Shown here piece after piece: positions 1 through 10,611 of a stretch of 64,000 nt of DNA. Within the stretch, counting starts at the first letter, position 1. Each line of letters starts with the position of its first letter. The DNA is from Aquarana catesbeiana. Taxonomy: Eukaryota; Chordata; Amphibia; Anura; Ranidae. The stretch spans positions 491,245,581 through 491,309,580 of the forward strand of contig NC_133326.1 in the NCBI RefSeq assembly GCF_042186555.1, given 5' to 3'. A program made the translations under genes and the position numbers. The notes beneath the pieces are model-generated. The model was not told where the DNA came from. It was given only the letters and a program-made list of their open reading frames with translations, and searched no databases.

Positions 1-239
1 AGGTCACCACATCAGCTCCTTCTAAGCATTACAGTCAGCACACCTCCCATCATCTCTTCGCATTCTCTGCATACCTGGTGCTGTGAATCTTTCTGAGCTC
101 CCTTAAACACCACAATAGAAGAGGGGGCACATTAAGAGCACCTGTCTTCCTCGGCAGTAGCCTGGCCTGTCATCACAATTTCTGGCCCTGCTACCAGCAC
201 TTTGCTGCTCCTGCAATTTCTGTGGGCAAGACAAAGGGG
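1..239. other. Unassigned leading sequence
   Basis: I recognise no gene, repeat or element end here. The stretch is of mixed composition and has no long open frame of its own. Confidence 0.3.
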
Positions 240-507
240 GTGGCTTGCGGTAAAACACTTAAAAAAAAAAAATCCTTGTCCATGATTCTGAACTGTGCAT
301 GCACAGTCTGGAGCCAGCTGATTAGAGAACTGCTGGGCTCAGCCTCAAAAAAGTCAGTGGGATGTGGCTTAAATTCACACACACACACACACCCCCAACG
401 CACAAGTAGAGACATAGCTCGACAGTTCACTAATTGGCTCCAGACTGCGCATGCGCAGTTCAGAATCACGGACAAGGATTTTTTCCTAAAGTGTATCGCC
501 AGCCGCT
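240..507. mobile_element. Foldback MITE with long imperfect inverted arms
   Basis: Two arms of about 75-80 bp face each other. The left arm (about 245-330) contains AATCCTTGTCC, GATTCTGAACTG and CAGTCTGGAGCCA. The right arm (about 423-505) is its reverse complement with few mismatches and contains TGGCTCCAGACTG, CAGTTCAGAATC and GGACAAGGATT. The loop holds a short (CA)n run near 377-393. Because the arms mirror each other, both strands give similar small open frames, which are not genes. No target-site duplication (TSD) is clear, so the superfamily is not assigned. Confidence 0.75.
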
Positions 508-537
508 CATGAGTTGTGACCAGGCCAGGAGGTATTT

Positions 538-1142
538 AACCACTTGCCGACCACGCTATAGCCAAATGATGGCTACAGCGCAGACAGCCGCTTCTGGGAG
601 ACCGTGATATGATTCCCCCCGTGATCACGTTTGCCGCAGTGTGCTCTGTGACCGCAGTGTCCTTAGGACACTGCTGATCACAGATTAAGGTAAAGAGCCT
701 ATCAGTGACACGTTACCACATGATCCGCAGTGTCCAATCACAGCTGATCAGAATGTAAACAGAAGCCAGTTATCGGCATTCCTTTCCTCATGCTGACAGC
801 GTGAGGATGGGGTGAAGAGAGCCGATAACCTGCTTCTGCAAAAGGGACATGTACACTTCGGCAAAAGGGTCATGGATACTCATAATCAGGGCACTGATTA
901 TCAGTGCAGTCCCAACAGTGCCCACCAGTGCTGCCAATCTGTGCCCATCAGTGCTGCCAACCTGTGCCACCTATCAGTGCCAACCTGTGCCGCCTACCAG
1001 TGCCACCCATCAATGTCGCCTCATCAGTGCAGCCTATCAATGCCCATCAGTGCAGCCTCCCCTCAGCCTCCTCCCCCATCAGCGCACATCAGTGAAGGAG
1101 AAAATTTACCTGTTTGCAAAATTTTATAACAAACTATGCAAG
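538..1142 (-). mobile_element. Broken TTAA-flanked MITE (AACCACTTGCC family)
   Basis: The left end reads TTTAACCACTTGCCGACC, the same terminal motif as the complete element at 17924-20104. Its interior (about 755-835 and 905-1110) is the reverse complement of the middle of that element: the GTGAGG...GCTGATTA stretch, then a GTGCC/CATCAGTG short-period array, then CATCAGTGAAGGAGAAAAT. It carries no coding sequence. The far end is missing because the 31-bp minisatellite begins at about 1143. Confidence 0.65.
905..1090. repeat. Short-period GTGCC/CATCAGTG tandem array
   Basis: Degenerate units of about 10-20 bp built on TGCCCATCAGTGCTGCC repeat about ten times. This is the reverse-complement counterpart of the GGCACTGAT array at 18205-18725 in the related element. 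Confidence 0.7.
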
Positions 1143-2862
1143 TTTGAGACCCCCTTTACATTAGATGTCCCCATCAGAGTCCCCCTTTAAATTAGATGTC
1201 CCCATCAGAGTCCTCCTTCACATCAGATGTCCCCATCAGAGTCCCCCTTTTCATTAGATGTCCCCATCAGAGTCCTCCTTTACATTAGATGTCACCATCC
1301 GAGTCCTCCTTCACATCAGATGTCTCCATTAGAGTCCCCCTTTACATTAGATGTCTCCATCAGAGTCCCCCTTTACATTAGATGTCACCATAAGAGCCCC
1401 CCTTTACATTAGATGTCCCCATCAGAGTCCTCCTTTACATTAGATGCCCCCATCAGACTCCCCCTTTACATTAGATGTCCCCAGAGTCCCCCTTTACATT
1501 AGGTGTCCCCATCAGAGTCCCTCTTTACATTAAATGTCCCCATCAGCATCCTCCTTTATAACAGATGTCACCATCAGAGCCCCCCTTTACATTAGATGTC
1601 CCCATCACAGTCCCTCTTTACATTCAATGTCCCCATCAGCGTCCTCCTTTATAACAGATGTCACCATCAGAGTCCCCCTTTACATTAGATGTCCCCATCA
1701 GAGTCCTCCTTCACATCAGATGTCCCCATCAGAGTCCCCCTTTACATTAGATGTCCTCATTAGAGTCCCCCTTTATATAGATGTCCCCATCAGAGTCCTC
1801 CTTTACATCAGATGTTAGATTATTTTTTATTCAATTTTTACCTCTACAATATATTTTTTATGTTGCTATTGATGAACCAGCATACTTATGCATGTCCTTC
1901 CACTATTTTTCATAATCAGACATTTCAGCGTTGAGCGTTACACCAATGCTTTATGTGTGTGTGTTTTTTCTCACCCCATCAGCGTCCCCTTTACATCAGA
2001 TGTCCCCATCAGAGTCCCCCTTTACATTCGATGTCCCCATCAGTGTCCTCCTTTATATCAGATGTCACCATCAGAGACCCCCTTTACATAAGATGTCCCC
2101 ATCAATGTCCCCCTGAACATTAGATGTCCCCATCAGAGACCCCTTTACATCAGATGTTCTTATCAGAGTCCTCCTTCACATCAGGTGTCCCCATCAGAGT
2201 CCTCCTTTACATCAGATGTCACCATCAGAGTCCTCCTTCACATCAGATGTCTCCATCAGAGTCCCCCTTTACATTAGATGTCCCCATTAGAGTCCCCCTT
2301 TACATTAGATGTCCCCATCAGAGTCCTCCTTTACATCAGATGTCCCCATCAGACTCCCCCTTTACATTAGATGTCCCCAGAGCCCCCCTTTACATTAGGT
2401 GTCCCCATCAGAGTCCCTCTTTACATTAAATGTCCCCATCAGCATCCTCCTTTATAACAGATGTCACCATCAGAGACCCCCTTTACATAAGATGTCCCCA
2501 TAAATGTCCCCCTTTACATCAGATGTCCTTATCAGAGTCCTCCTTCACATCAGGTGTCCCCATCAGAGTCCTCCTTTACATTAGATGTCCCCATCAGAGA
2601 CCCCCTTTACATTCGATGTCCCCATCAGAGTCCCCCTTTACATTAGATGTCCCCATCAGAGACCCCCTTTACATTAGATGTCCCCATCAGAGACCCCCTT
2701 TACATTCAATGTCCCCATCAGAGTCCCTCTTTACATTAGATGTCCCCATCAGAGACCCCCTTTACATTAGATGTCCCCATCAGAGACCCCCTTTACATTA
2801 GATGTCCCCATCAGAGACCCCCTTTACATTCGATGTCCCCATCAGAGTCCCCCTTTACATTA
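1143..2862. repeat. 31-bp minisatellite, block 1
   Basis: The unit is 31 bp, starting GTCCCCATCAGAG and ending CTTTACATTAGAT, with variants at a few positions (TCC/CCC, TTA/TCA, GAG/GCG). About 50 units are present, interrupted by a 165-bp spacer at 1815-1980. The unit contains no stop codon in any forward frame and 31 is not a multiple of three, so three units give a 31-residue cycle (MSPSESPFTL...). The long forward open frames here are therefore artefacts. The array resumes at 9301 and 13495 after two LINE insertions. Confidence 0.95.
1815..1980. repeat. 165-bp array spacer, copy 1
   Basis: AT-rich spacer starting TTAGATTATTTTTTATTC and ending near GTTTTTTCTCACCCCATC. Near-identical copies lie at 9631-9798, 10448-10611 and 13626-13789, always inside the 31-bp array. 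They define a higher-order repeat period. Confidence 0.9.
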
Positions 2863-3174
2863 TGGTTCAATTAGTTTTATTAATTTTAGACAGGTTTATA
2901 ACACAAGAAGAAATAACAACAAAATTAGAGACCTGACATCAAATCTCTTGGTTTACCCAAGTGCAAATATATAAAATTCAGACTAGTGCAATCAATTGAC
3001 CAGACATTGATCCTTTACATTGTTTCATTCTCTGTGGGTCATGTGTATGAGATATTAGTCTGTAAGGCGTTGGGTACCCTGGTCTAGGAAGCCCCAATGG
3101 GGATCTTCTGCTTCCCTGGACTCAGGGCACTGTGAAGGATAACTAAGGAGAAAATGTGCAAAGTAACATCTGCC
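2863..3174 (-). other. 3' UTR of the LINE
   Basis: This lies between the ORF2 stop (3175-3177) and the minisatellite. It is AT-rich with no simple poly(A) at the extreme end. The last bases on the minus strand read AATAAAACTAATTGAACCA. Confidence 0.6.
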
Positions 3175-5877
3175 TTAAAGTGCACAAACTTGTAAAGTGT
3201 AAGGAGTGAAAGACAAAAATAATCCTCCGCGGAGGTAGGGGCGGTTATTGGAATAGATTGCATTTGTATAGGTCTTGAAAAATCTGGAAAAAGAGGTTAG
3301 AAGTAAGAAGGGAAAAGAGAAAGAGGAAGGAACAGATATGTTCAGTAGGAGAACAAGAGGGGGGGGGGGGGGAGACAGCGAACCTCGCTCTGTAAAACCA
3401 ACCATGGGATACAGCCCACGTTTTACTGGTATACCGTGTGTGACCATTAGGGGGGGGTTCGTATTCTTCATTCTCTGTTTAAGTTTGTCTGAAGTGGAGT
3501 AATGCCTCCAGACACTCCAGATATATGAAAATTTAGCTTGTTTATCCAGGACATTGGCCTGCATTTCCTCCATTAGCATTATATTATTTATTTCATTGAC
3601 CCATTCCAGTATAGAGGGGGAAGTGGTAGATTTCCAGTGTCTGGGAATAAGCTGTCTCCCTGCACTCATGAAAAACTTCAAAAGACTGTTTTTCTGTGAT
3701 TTTACGGCTCCGGGAAAAATAGATAGGAGGGCAATGGTGGGAGAAGGCATCAGGGGTTTATCATAAATCTCTGAATAAATGTGAAAAATCTGCGTCCAAA
3801 ATGGTAAAAGCCTATCGCATTCCCACCAGATGTGCAAATAAGTACCTTTCTTGGAGTTGCATCTCCAGCACGTGTCCGAATTGGCAGGGAACATCATCCT
3901 AAGTGTTGTGGGGACTCGGTACCACCTTGATAGGACTTTATAGTTCTTCTCCTGCATATAGCTCGATATCGAGGTCTTGCTTGTGAAAAAAAAGGCCTTA
4001 CTCCAGTCCGCCTCAGATATATCAATTCCAACCTCTGCTGACCATTTTGTTGTGTAAATAGGAAGGACACCGTGAATGTGTTCTAAGATTTGTTTGTGTA
4101 TAAGTAATAAAGGGTGTCGTGGGGATTCCGGTAGGATGCAGAGTTGTTCAAATCCTGTTAAAGGTCTGTGAATTAGGCTAGAGTCGTGTAATTGTTTGCA
4201 GTATTCGCTCAAATGTCTACGGGTGAGCCAGGTCACTCTAGAGGTTGTGTCTGGAAGAGCAGAAGCAAATGTACCTAAGGTGGGGTCAACAAATTGTCGT
4301 GCGGTAGGCCAAAGCTCTCTAAAATAGTTGTCTATGGAGTTTATGGAGTGGCCCTCCGGAAGTTTAGGGTTATCAAACAAAGGGGTGAGTGGGCTGGGTT
4401 CCGAGGATAGAGCATAGGTAAGTTTCCTACGATACCAGATTGTCAAAGCATCTCTTGTAAGGGGGGACAATGCCACTATCGATTTAAATGAATGGTCGTG
4501 TCCCCAGAGAAGAGCTCTGAGATCATATGTGGATAGGTCTTGCTCCACGAATGTGGTAGCCTTGGTCATGGGTCGAGGAAACCATTCAAGGATACGGGAG
4601 ATTACTGTAGATGTATGATATAGCTCAAAGTCAGGTAAACCCAACCCACCTTTTGTAATGGGGGAGCTCAGAAGTTTATGTTTCAGCCTCGGGTGTCTGC
4701 CCTTCCAAACGAAACGGATAGCCATTGATCTTAGGGAGCGGAAAAAGACAGGGGGAAGGACTATGGGGAGGGCCTGAAACAAGTATAGGAGTTTGGGGAG
4801 GATGTCCATTTTTAGTGTATTAATACGGCCCATCCAGGATACCGCTAACTCCATTCGTTCTTCCATTAAATGTCTGAGTTTTAGAAGGAGAGGGCTAAAG
4901 TTCAGGGCGTAAATATCCGAAAAGTTTTTCGGGATGGCCGTACCTAGATAGGAAATGGAGTTCTGTTTCCATTGAAATGAAAAATTTGATTGGAGGGTTG
5001 AGAGTGTGGGTTGTGGTAAAGATATGTTTAGGGCCTCAGTTTTGGAGATGTTTAATTTATAGTTACTAAAGCGACCGAATCTGTCTATCTCTGCTAGTAT
5101 AGAGGGTATGGATATGTGGGGTTTGGTTACGTACAAGAGTAGGTCATCAGCGTAAAGAGAGAGTTTACAGTGAGATGAAGGGGTCTGGATGCCTTGTATG
5201 TTGGGATTCGATCTAATGGCTTGGGCGAGGTGTTCTATGACTAGGGCAAACAGGAGAGGGGAGAGGGGGCAACCTTGCCTGGTGCCGTTAGTGATCGTAA
5301 AGTTTTGTGATTGGGTGCCATTCACTAGGACAGTGGCAGAGGGTCTAGAGTAGAGTGCCATAATGCGTGTTAACATTTTCGGGCCAAGGCCTATTTGGGA
5401 GAGGGTGGATTGGAGAAAAGACCAGCTGACCCTATCAAAGGCCTTCTCCGCGTCGCAAGAGAGAAGGCAGGTTGGTATGCGGTGGCGCTGGGCAAAAGTA
5501 ATTAAGTGTATGGTCTTGGTGGTGTTGTCCCTGGCTTCTCGGCCTGGGACAAAACCAACCTGATCTTTATGTATTAAATTCGGTAACAGGGGGGAGAGAC
5601 GGTTAGCAAGTATTTTGGCATATAACTTTAAATCAATATTTAGGAGAGAAATCGGTCTATAGTTGGAGCATATGGACGAGTCCTTTCCAGTCTTAGGGAT
5701 GACCACTATTTGGGCTTGGAGGCTAGATGTGGAGAGGGCAATATTACCCTCTAGAGCGTTAAAAGCTTTCGCTAATAAAGGGGAAAGTTGTGTTGCGAAG
5801 AGTTTATAGAAACGAGAAGAGAACCCATCGGGTCCAGGGCTCTTACTGTTCTTGAGGTTTTTAATGACAGAGGAATT
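3175..5877 (-). pseudogene. LINE ORF2, reverse transcriptase and C-terminal part
   Basis: Encodes the reverse transcriptase half of an L1-superfamily ORF2, which in this family copies the element RNA at a nicked target. Seen in order: SPGPDGF at the start of the domain, YRPISLLNIDLK, HKDQVGFVPGREARD, the metal-binding LSCDAEKAFDRVSW, NGTRQGCPLSPLLFAL, and the catalytic box LSLYADDLLLYV. Near the C-terminus is a Cys/His knuckle of pattern C-x2-C-x8-H-x4-C (CWRC...HIWWEC). The frame is open for about 900 codons but is out of phase with the upstream endonuclease frame by a single-step shift near 5877. A G-run at 3360-3372 falls in the coding tail (PPPPP), so the true stop may have been lost or displaced. 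Confidence 0.9.
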
Positions 5878-7270
5878 CCATATCGGATAGGGATTCCTCT
5901 AGGTCTTGTGAATCTGATGTGGGGAGAGTTGGGAGAGCTGTCTCTTGAATATAGGAGGCTAAGTCAGGCGGTGAGGATGAGGATAGCGGGATCTGGGGGG
6001 TAAGGTTATACAGTGTTGAGTAGTACTGGCGGAATTCTTCGGCAATGGCCGAATTCTGCCTGATTTTACCTTTAGTGGGAGAGTTTATGAATGGAATGGG
6101 CGTTCTATTTTGGCGGGGTTGAAGGGTGGACGCGAGATGTCTACCGCACCTATTAGCTTGAGAATAATAAGTGAATCTGCCTTTGTCCCTAGCTATGAGA
6201 GATTTCTCCGCGTAAATGCGTAGGAGGTCCCTCCTAGCGTTGGTGAGGTCAAGGAGTGTCGAGTCAATGGGATTTTGTTTGTGCAATTCTTCTAGAGTGG
6301 CGATGGTAGTGAGAAGACGCTTCGTGTCTGCTATACGCGCGTGTTTAAGTCTGGAACCGTGTTGCATAAATTTACCCCTGAGCACACATTTAAGGGCATC
6401 CCATTTCGTGAAAGGATTAGTGGGATCGTGAGTGTGGTCTGTCACAAAGTGTTTAATAGTCTGTGTTATATCTTGAGAGCATACCAAGTCGTTTAAGAGA
6501 TTGTCATTCAATCTCCAGGACGAGTTTCGGTTGCGTGGAGGTGTGCGTCCCAAGCTAATGTGGATAGGGGCGTGGTCAGACCACAGAGAGATACCAATAG
6601 ACGCGGACAGCGAGAAGTCTAATAGGGATTGTGAGATAAAGAGGTAGTCCAGTCTCCCGTAAGTGGCGTGTACGGGTGAGTAGAAGGTGTATTCTTTGGT
6701 GGAAGGGTGTAGCATACGCCATACATCCACCAGAGATAGGTCAGATAGGAGGGTTCTGATTTTGGTCAGAGAGGTTGGAGAGATCGAGGACTTACCGGTT
6801 GAGGAGTCAAGACGAGGTATCAAGGTGGCATTCAGGTCCCCTCCCAGAATCATGTTGACTGTACCAAATCTTTTCAGACGGGCGATAACGGAGGTGAGGA
6901 ATTGTTGCTGGTTCTGGTTAGGAGAATACACGTTAATAACAGTGTATATAACATTTTTGTATGACAATTTGAGAAAAATATATCTGCCTAGCGGGTCGAT
7001 ATACGAGTCAAGCACATCTGGAGTAAAGGATGCGTGAAAGGCTATAGAAACCCCTTTAGATTTTGCTGAGGGATTGGAGCTATGAAACCAAGTAGGATAT
7101 CTTTTATAGGGGAATTGCGGGATTTTGTCTGACCTAAAATGGGTTTCCTGTAAAAGTAGGATTTGAGTCCGCATTTTGTGGAAGTGAAAAAGAATTTGTC
7201 GTCTCTTCTCAGGAACATTAAGACCCCTGCAATTTAATGAGGAAAATTTCAAGGCGGTTTCTGATGTCAT
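5861..7270 (-). pseudogene. LINE ORF2, endonuclease part
   Basis: N-terminal apurinic-like endonuclease that nicks target DNA for target-primed reverse transcription. Starts MTSETALKFSSLNCRGLN. The family residues are visible: the Asn of LNCRG, Glu of LLLQETHF, Asp and Asn of GGDLNATL, RLDYLFIS, and SDHAPIHI near residue 235. The frame ends at 5861 with a stop reached after a frameshift near 5877; the other frame continues with IKNLKNSKSPGPDGF. The endonuclease itself is uninterrupted over about 460 codons, so the break looks fairly recent. ATG 7270 is chosen because it precedes the conserved N-terminal strand directly. Confidence 0.9.
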
Positions 7271-8047
7271 AAGAAAATTGTTCTAATTGACGAAAAAAAA
7301 CAGATAAAAGGGAGGCTCGCTGTCTTCATAGATAGAGGGTAGGGGTTTGGGGGAGGAGAAGGGGGACATCTAGTGGTGAGTAGAGGGAGAGAGTTGAAGT
7401 TGAGAGAATAGAAAGGGAAAAAGGAAAAGAGAAGAGAAAAAAGGAAAAAAAGAAAAAAGGGCCAATACGGCTTCACTAATGGTGTTGTCAGCAACGTATC
7501 AGCTAACACCCCTAGGGGCGCTAAATGACCTAAATGGGGGAACAGTGGTCAGCGCAGGGGGGAGCCCGCACACGCCGGGCTATAGAGTGTGAGATAACAA
7601 AAGAAACATGGTGGCTCTGTATATTAACATAAACTGGTAACAATGAACATAACATTTCAGGGCCCTGTATGTCTAAGTAAACTAAAGACTGTACTGTTGA
7701 CCTCCTAGGAGAGAATATCCCCAAAAGGTTTCAGATTAAATGTATTGCATACAGGGCCTTTTCTCCAGCAACAAGGGGGGGAAAGGAAGGGAGGGGGGGA
7801 AGGGGAGAGGGATGGGAGAGGATGGGACATTACATGGAGTTTGAAGTGCAGTGTCCTTGTGACGGGACACCGCACGTCAAAGATATCAGGGAACATAATC
7901 TGTAATATAAATCCTACAGTAAGGAAGTAAAACATATTGTGTTAGTTATTCATATGTTCCAATGATATTGTAACCGGGGACGCCGCCACCGATTAGGAAC
8001 CTGTTGGAGAGATGGAATAAAAAAAAAAGGAGAATTGAGGAAAGAGT
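7271..8047 (-). other. Inter-ORF spacer of the LINE
   Basis: A 0.78-kb spacer between ORF1 and ORF2. It contains purine-rich and low-complexity tracts (7370-7460, 7770-7825) and no conserved coding sequence. Short open frames in it (for example a Phe/Leu/Ser-rich one at 7267-7509) look compositional. The spacer of the LINE at 25244-30123 is similar in placement (about 0.6 kb). Confidence 0.55.
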
Positions 8048-9187
8048 TCATCCTTCGGTCGTCGAAGAGAAGTCCGACTTGGGTCGTTTGTTCTTCCTCG
8101 AACGTTTCTGCCAACCTGGCGCGGCTTTAAAACCCGGAGTGGCGGCATGTAGGGGCCAATCTGGGATGGAAATCTGTGGCAGTTCAAAAGTTCCAAGAAA
8201 CTTAGGTAGATCACCTAACGTGCGGAAAGTCGCAGATTTTCCTTCATGGGATGCAAACAGGTTGAAGGGGAAACCCCAGCGATACTTAATCTGCTTGGCT
8301 TGAAGGGCCCCGGTGAGAGGCTTCAGAGCTCGTCGCATGTCCAGGGTCAGTTTAGATATATCAGGGAGGAGAGACACTGGGGTTTCGTTGAAGTAGATGG
8401 CAGCTTGAGCACGTGCGGCATGCATGATGGCGTCTTTAACTGCATAGAAGTGTACTCTGCAGATCACGTCTCTGGGGTGTTCCAGATTTGGATTTTTAGG
8501 GCCTAGGGCTCTGTGGACCCGGTCTAGCTCCAGCGGATCATCTTTATCTTTCTGAAGTAGGTCATTAAAGATGGCTGTGACAGCCGGTGCAAGGTCCTTG
8601 GTTTCAACCGATTCAGGCAGACCGCGTATGCGTATGTTGTTGCGTCTGGCCCTATTCTCCTGGTCATCCTGATGATACATAAATTGCTGTATCTGAAGAG
8701 TATCCTCATGTAGAATAGTGTCATGCGTTTGTAAAGTGGATGCAGTTTCCTCCATGGTGTGTTCTACCTCCTCAATTCTGTTAGTGATATCTCTGCGGAG
8801 CTCAGACATCTCTTGTTTATATGAGCGCTCTAAGCGTTGCACATAGGCCTCAAAATCATGTCTGGTGGGGAGTGCTTTGATATATGTTTCCATGTCCCAT
8901 CCTGTGTAAGATCTGTGGGATTCAGGGGAATGGCAGGCTGAACGGGTGGATCCAGCTTCAGAATCAGGGGGAGATCGGGCCCTTTGCCTGGTTTTCATGT
9001 GTGGTGTGGAGCGCTGTGAAGCAGCTCCCTGTGAGGCAGCATGTGAGCCTGGGGTCCGAGCGGGCGCCATCTTGGACGAGGGGGGGCCAGAGCGGTTATG
9101 GCCCAAGTGTGTGAAGAACCGATCTATGTCCCCTTCAGGATGTGGATCGGGGGTTCGGTGCCTGTCTCCCCCACCCTTCCTCCCCAT
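8048..9187 (-). CDS. LINE ORF1 protein (L1 transposase-22 type)
   Basis: A 379-residue RNA-binding nucleic-acid chaperone of the L1 ORF1 type. Layout: a low-complexity basic N-terminus (MGRKGGGDRHRTPDPHPEGD), a likely coiled coil around residues 105-165 with regular hydrophobic spacing, then the hallmark QDDQENRARRNNIRIRGLPE at about residues 175-195 that opens the RRM-like domain, LDRVHRALGPKNPN, RDVICRVHFYAVKDAIM, and a basic tail (WQKRSRKNKRPKSD). Length matches L1 ORF1 (about 340-400). It is uninterrupted. The homologous ORF1 at 52911-53930 is broken, and only the basic tail survives at 30032-30123. Confidence 0.9.
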   Translation of the reverse strand: MGRKGGGDRHRTPDPHPEGDIDRFFTHLGHNRSGPPSSKMAPARTPGSHAASQGAASQRSTPHMKTRQRARSPPDSEAGSTRSACHSPESHRSYTGWDMETYIKALPTRHDFEAYVQRLERSYKQEMSELRRDITNRIEEVEHTMEETASTLQTHDTILHEDTLQIQQFMYHQDDQENRARRNNIRIRGLPESVETKDLAPAVTAIFNDLLQKDKDDPLELDRVHRALGPKNPNLEHPRDVICRVHFYAVKDAIMHAARAQAAIYFNETPVSLLPDISKLTLDMRRALKPLTGALQAKQIKYRWGFPFNLFASHEGKSATFRTLGDLPKFLGTFELPQISIPDWPLHAATPGFKAAPGWQKRSRKNKRPKSDFSSTTEG

Positions 9188-9300
9188 AACAGACCTGGAT
9201 GGCGGTGCTGGGAAGCACTGAGAGCCTCGTTTGTGCCGGCGTGTGCGGGAGCTCCTAAGGAGAGCGACTTACTCCTCCATGCGTCAGGCCACGCCCCCCG
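9188..9300 (-). promoter_or_regulatory. LINE 5' UTR / presumed internal promoter
   Basis: A 113-bp leader on the minus strand beginning GGGCGTGGCCTGACGCATGG. The leader of the LINE near 52800 begins with the matching AGCGTGGCTTGGCGCATGGAG at the same distance from ORF1. Conservation at the extreme 5' end suggests a promoter, as is usual for L1 elements; promoter activity is inferred. Confidence 0.5.
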
Positions 9301-9630
9301 TGTCCCCCTTTACATTAGATGTCCCCATCAGAGCCCTCCTTTACATCAGATGTCACCATCAGAGACCCCTTTACATTAGATGTCCCCATTCGAGTCCTCC
9401 TTCACATCAGATGTCTCCATGAGAGTCCCCCTTTACATTAGATGTCACCATAAGAGTCCCCCTTTACATTAGATGTCCCCAGAGTCTCCCTTTACATTAG
9501 ATGTCCCCATCAGAGTCCCCCTTTACATCAGATGTCCTTATCAGAGTCCTCTTTCACATCAGGTGTCCCCATCAGAGTCCTCCTTTACATCAGATGTCAC
9601 CATCAGAGTCCTCCTTTACTGTACATCAGA

Positions 9631-9798
9631 TGTTAGATTATTTTTTTATTCAATTTTTACCTCTACAATATATTTTTTATGTTGCTATTGATGAACCAGC
9701 ATACTTATGCATGTCCTTCCACTATTTTTCATAATCAGGCATTTCAGCACTAAGCGTTACACCAATGCTTTATGTGTGTATGTTTTTTCTAACCCCAT
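9631..9798. repeat. 165-bp array spacer, copy 2
   Basis: Nearly identical to 1815-1980, with one extra T in the first T-run. It ends GTTTTTTCTAACCCCATC before the 31-bp units resume. Confidence 0.9.
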
Positions 9799-10447
9799 CA
9801 AAGTCCCCCTTTACATCAGATGTCCCCATCAGAGTCCTCTTTTACATTGGATGTCCCCATCAGAGTTTCCTTTACATTAGATGCCACCATCAGAGTCCTC
9901 CTTTACATTAGATGTCCCCATCAGAGTCCCACTTTACATCAGATGTCCCGATCAGAGTCCTCCTTTTCATTAGATTCCCCATCAAAGTCCTCCTTTACAT
10001 CAGATGTCACCATCAGAGTTCCCCTTTACATCAGATGTCCCCATCAGAGTTCCTCTTTACATTCGATGTCCCCATCAGCATCTTCCTTTTCATCATATTT
10101 CCCCATCAGTGTTCCCCTTTACATTGAATGTCCCCATCAGAGTCCCCCTTTACATTCGATGTCCCCATCAGAGCCCTCCTTTATATCAGAAGTCACCATC
10201 AGAGACCCCCTTTACATAAGATGTCCCCATCAATGTCCCCTTTGACATTAGATGTCCCCATCAAAGTCATCCTTCACATCCGATGTCCTCATCAGAGTCC
10301 CCCTTTACATTAGATGTCCCCATCAGAGCTCCCCTTTACATTACATGTCACCATCAGAGCACCCCTTTACATTACATGTCACCATCAGAGCACCCCTTTA
10401 CATTACATGTCACCATCAGAGCACCCCTTTACATTACATGTCCCCCG

Positions 10448-10611
10448 TGTTAGATTATTTTTTATTCAATTTTTACCTCTACAATATATTTTTTATGTTG
10501 CTATTGATGAACCAGCATACTTATGCATGTCCTCCCACTATTTTTCATAATCAGACATTTCAGAGTTGAGCTTTACACCAATGCTTTATGTGTGTGTGTT
10601 TTTTCTCCCCC
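10448..10611. repeat. 165-bp array spacer, copy 3
   Basis: Third copy, entered from the variant junction GTCCCCCGTG and ending TTTTTTCTCCCCCATCAG. Confidence 0.9.

Larger units (their letters stand above)
2863..9300 (-). mobile_element. Full-length L1-superfamily LINE inserted in the minisatellite
   Basis: On the reverse strand this has a 5' UTR (9188-9300), ORF1 (8048-9187), a ~0.8-kb inter-ORF spacer, ORF2 (endonuclease then reverse transcriptase) and a 3' UTR ending AATTAATAAAACTAATTG at 2863. The 31-bp array flanks both ends. A 15-bp match (TCCCCCTTTACATTA) at 2848-2862 and 9303-9317 could be a TSD, but it is also part of the array unit and so is not decisive. The 5' end (GGGCGTGGCCTGACGCATGG on the minus strand) resembles the start of the LINE near 52800, so this copy is probably not 5'-truncated. 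ORF2 has a frameshift. No LTR is present. L1/Tx1 clade membership is inferred from ORF1 and ORF2 type. Confidence 0.92.

Noticed and set aside
5363..7037. Forward frames of 66-116 codons over the LINE
   Set aside because: Antisense shadows of ORF2.
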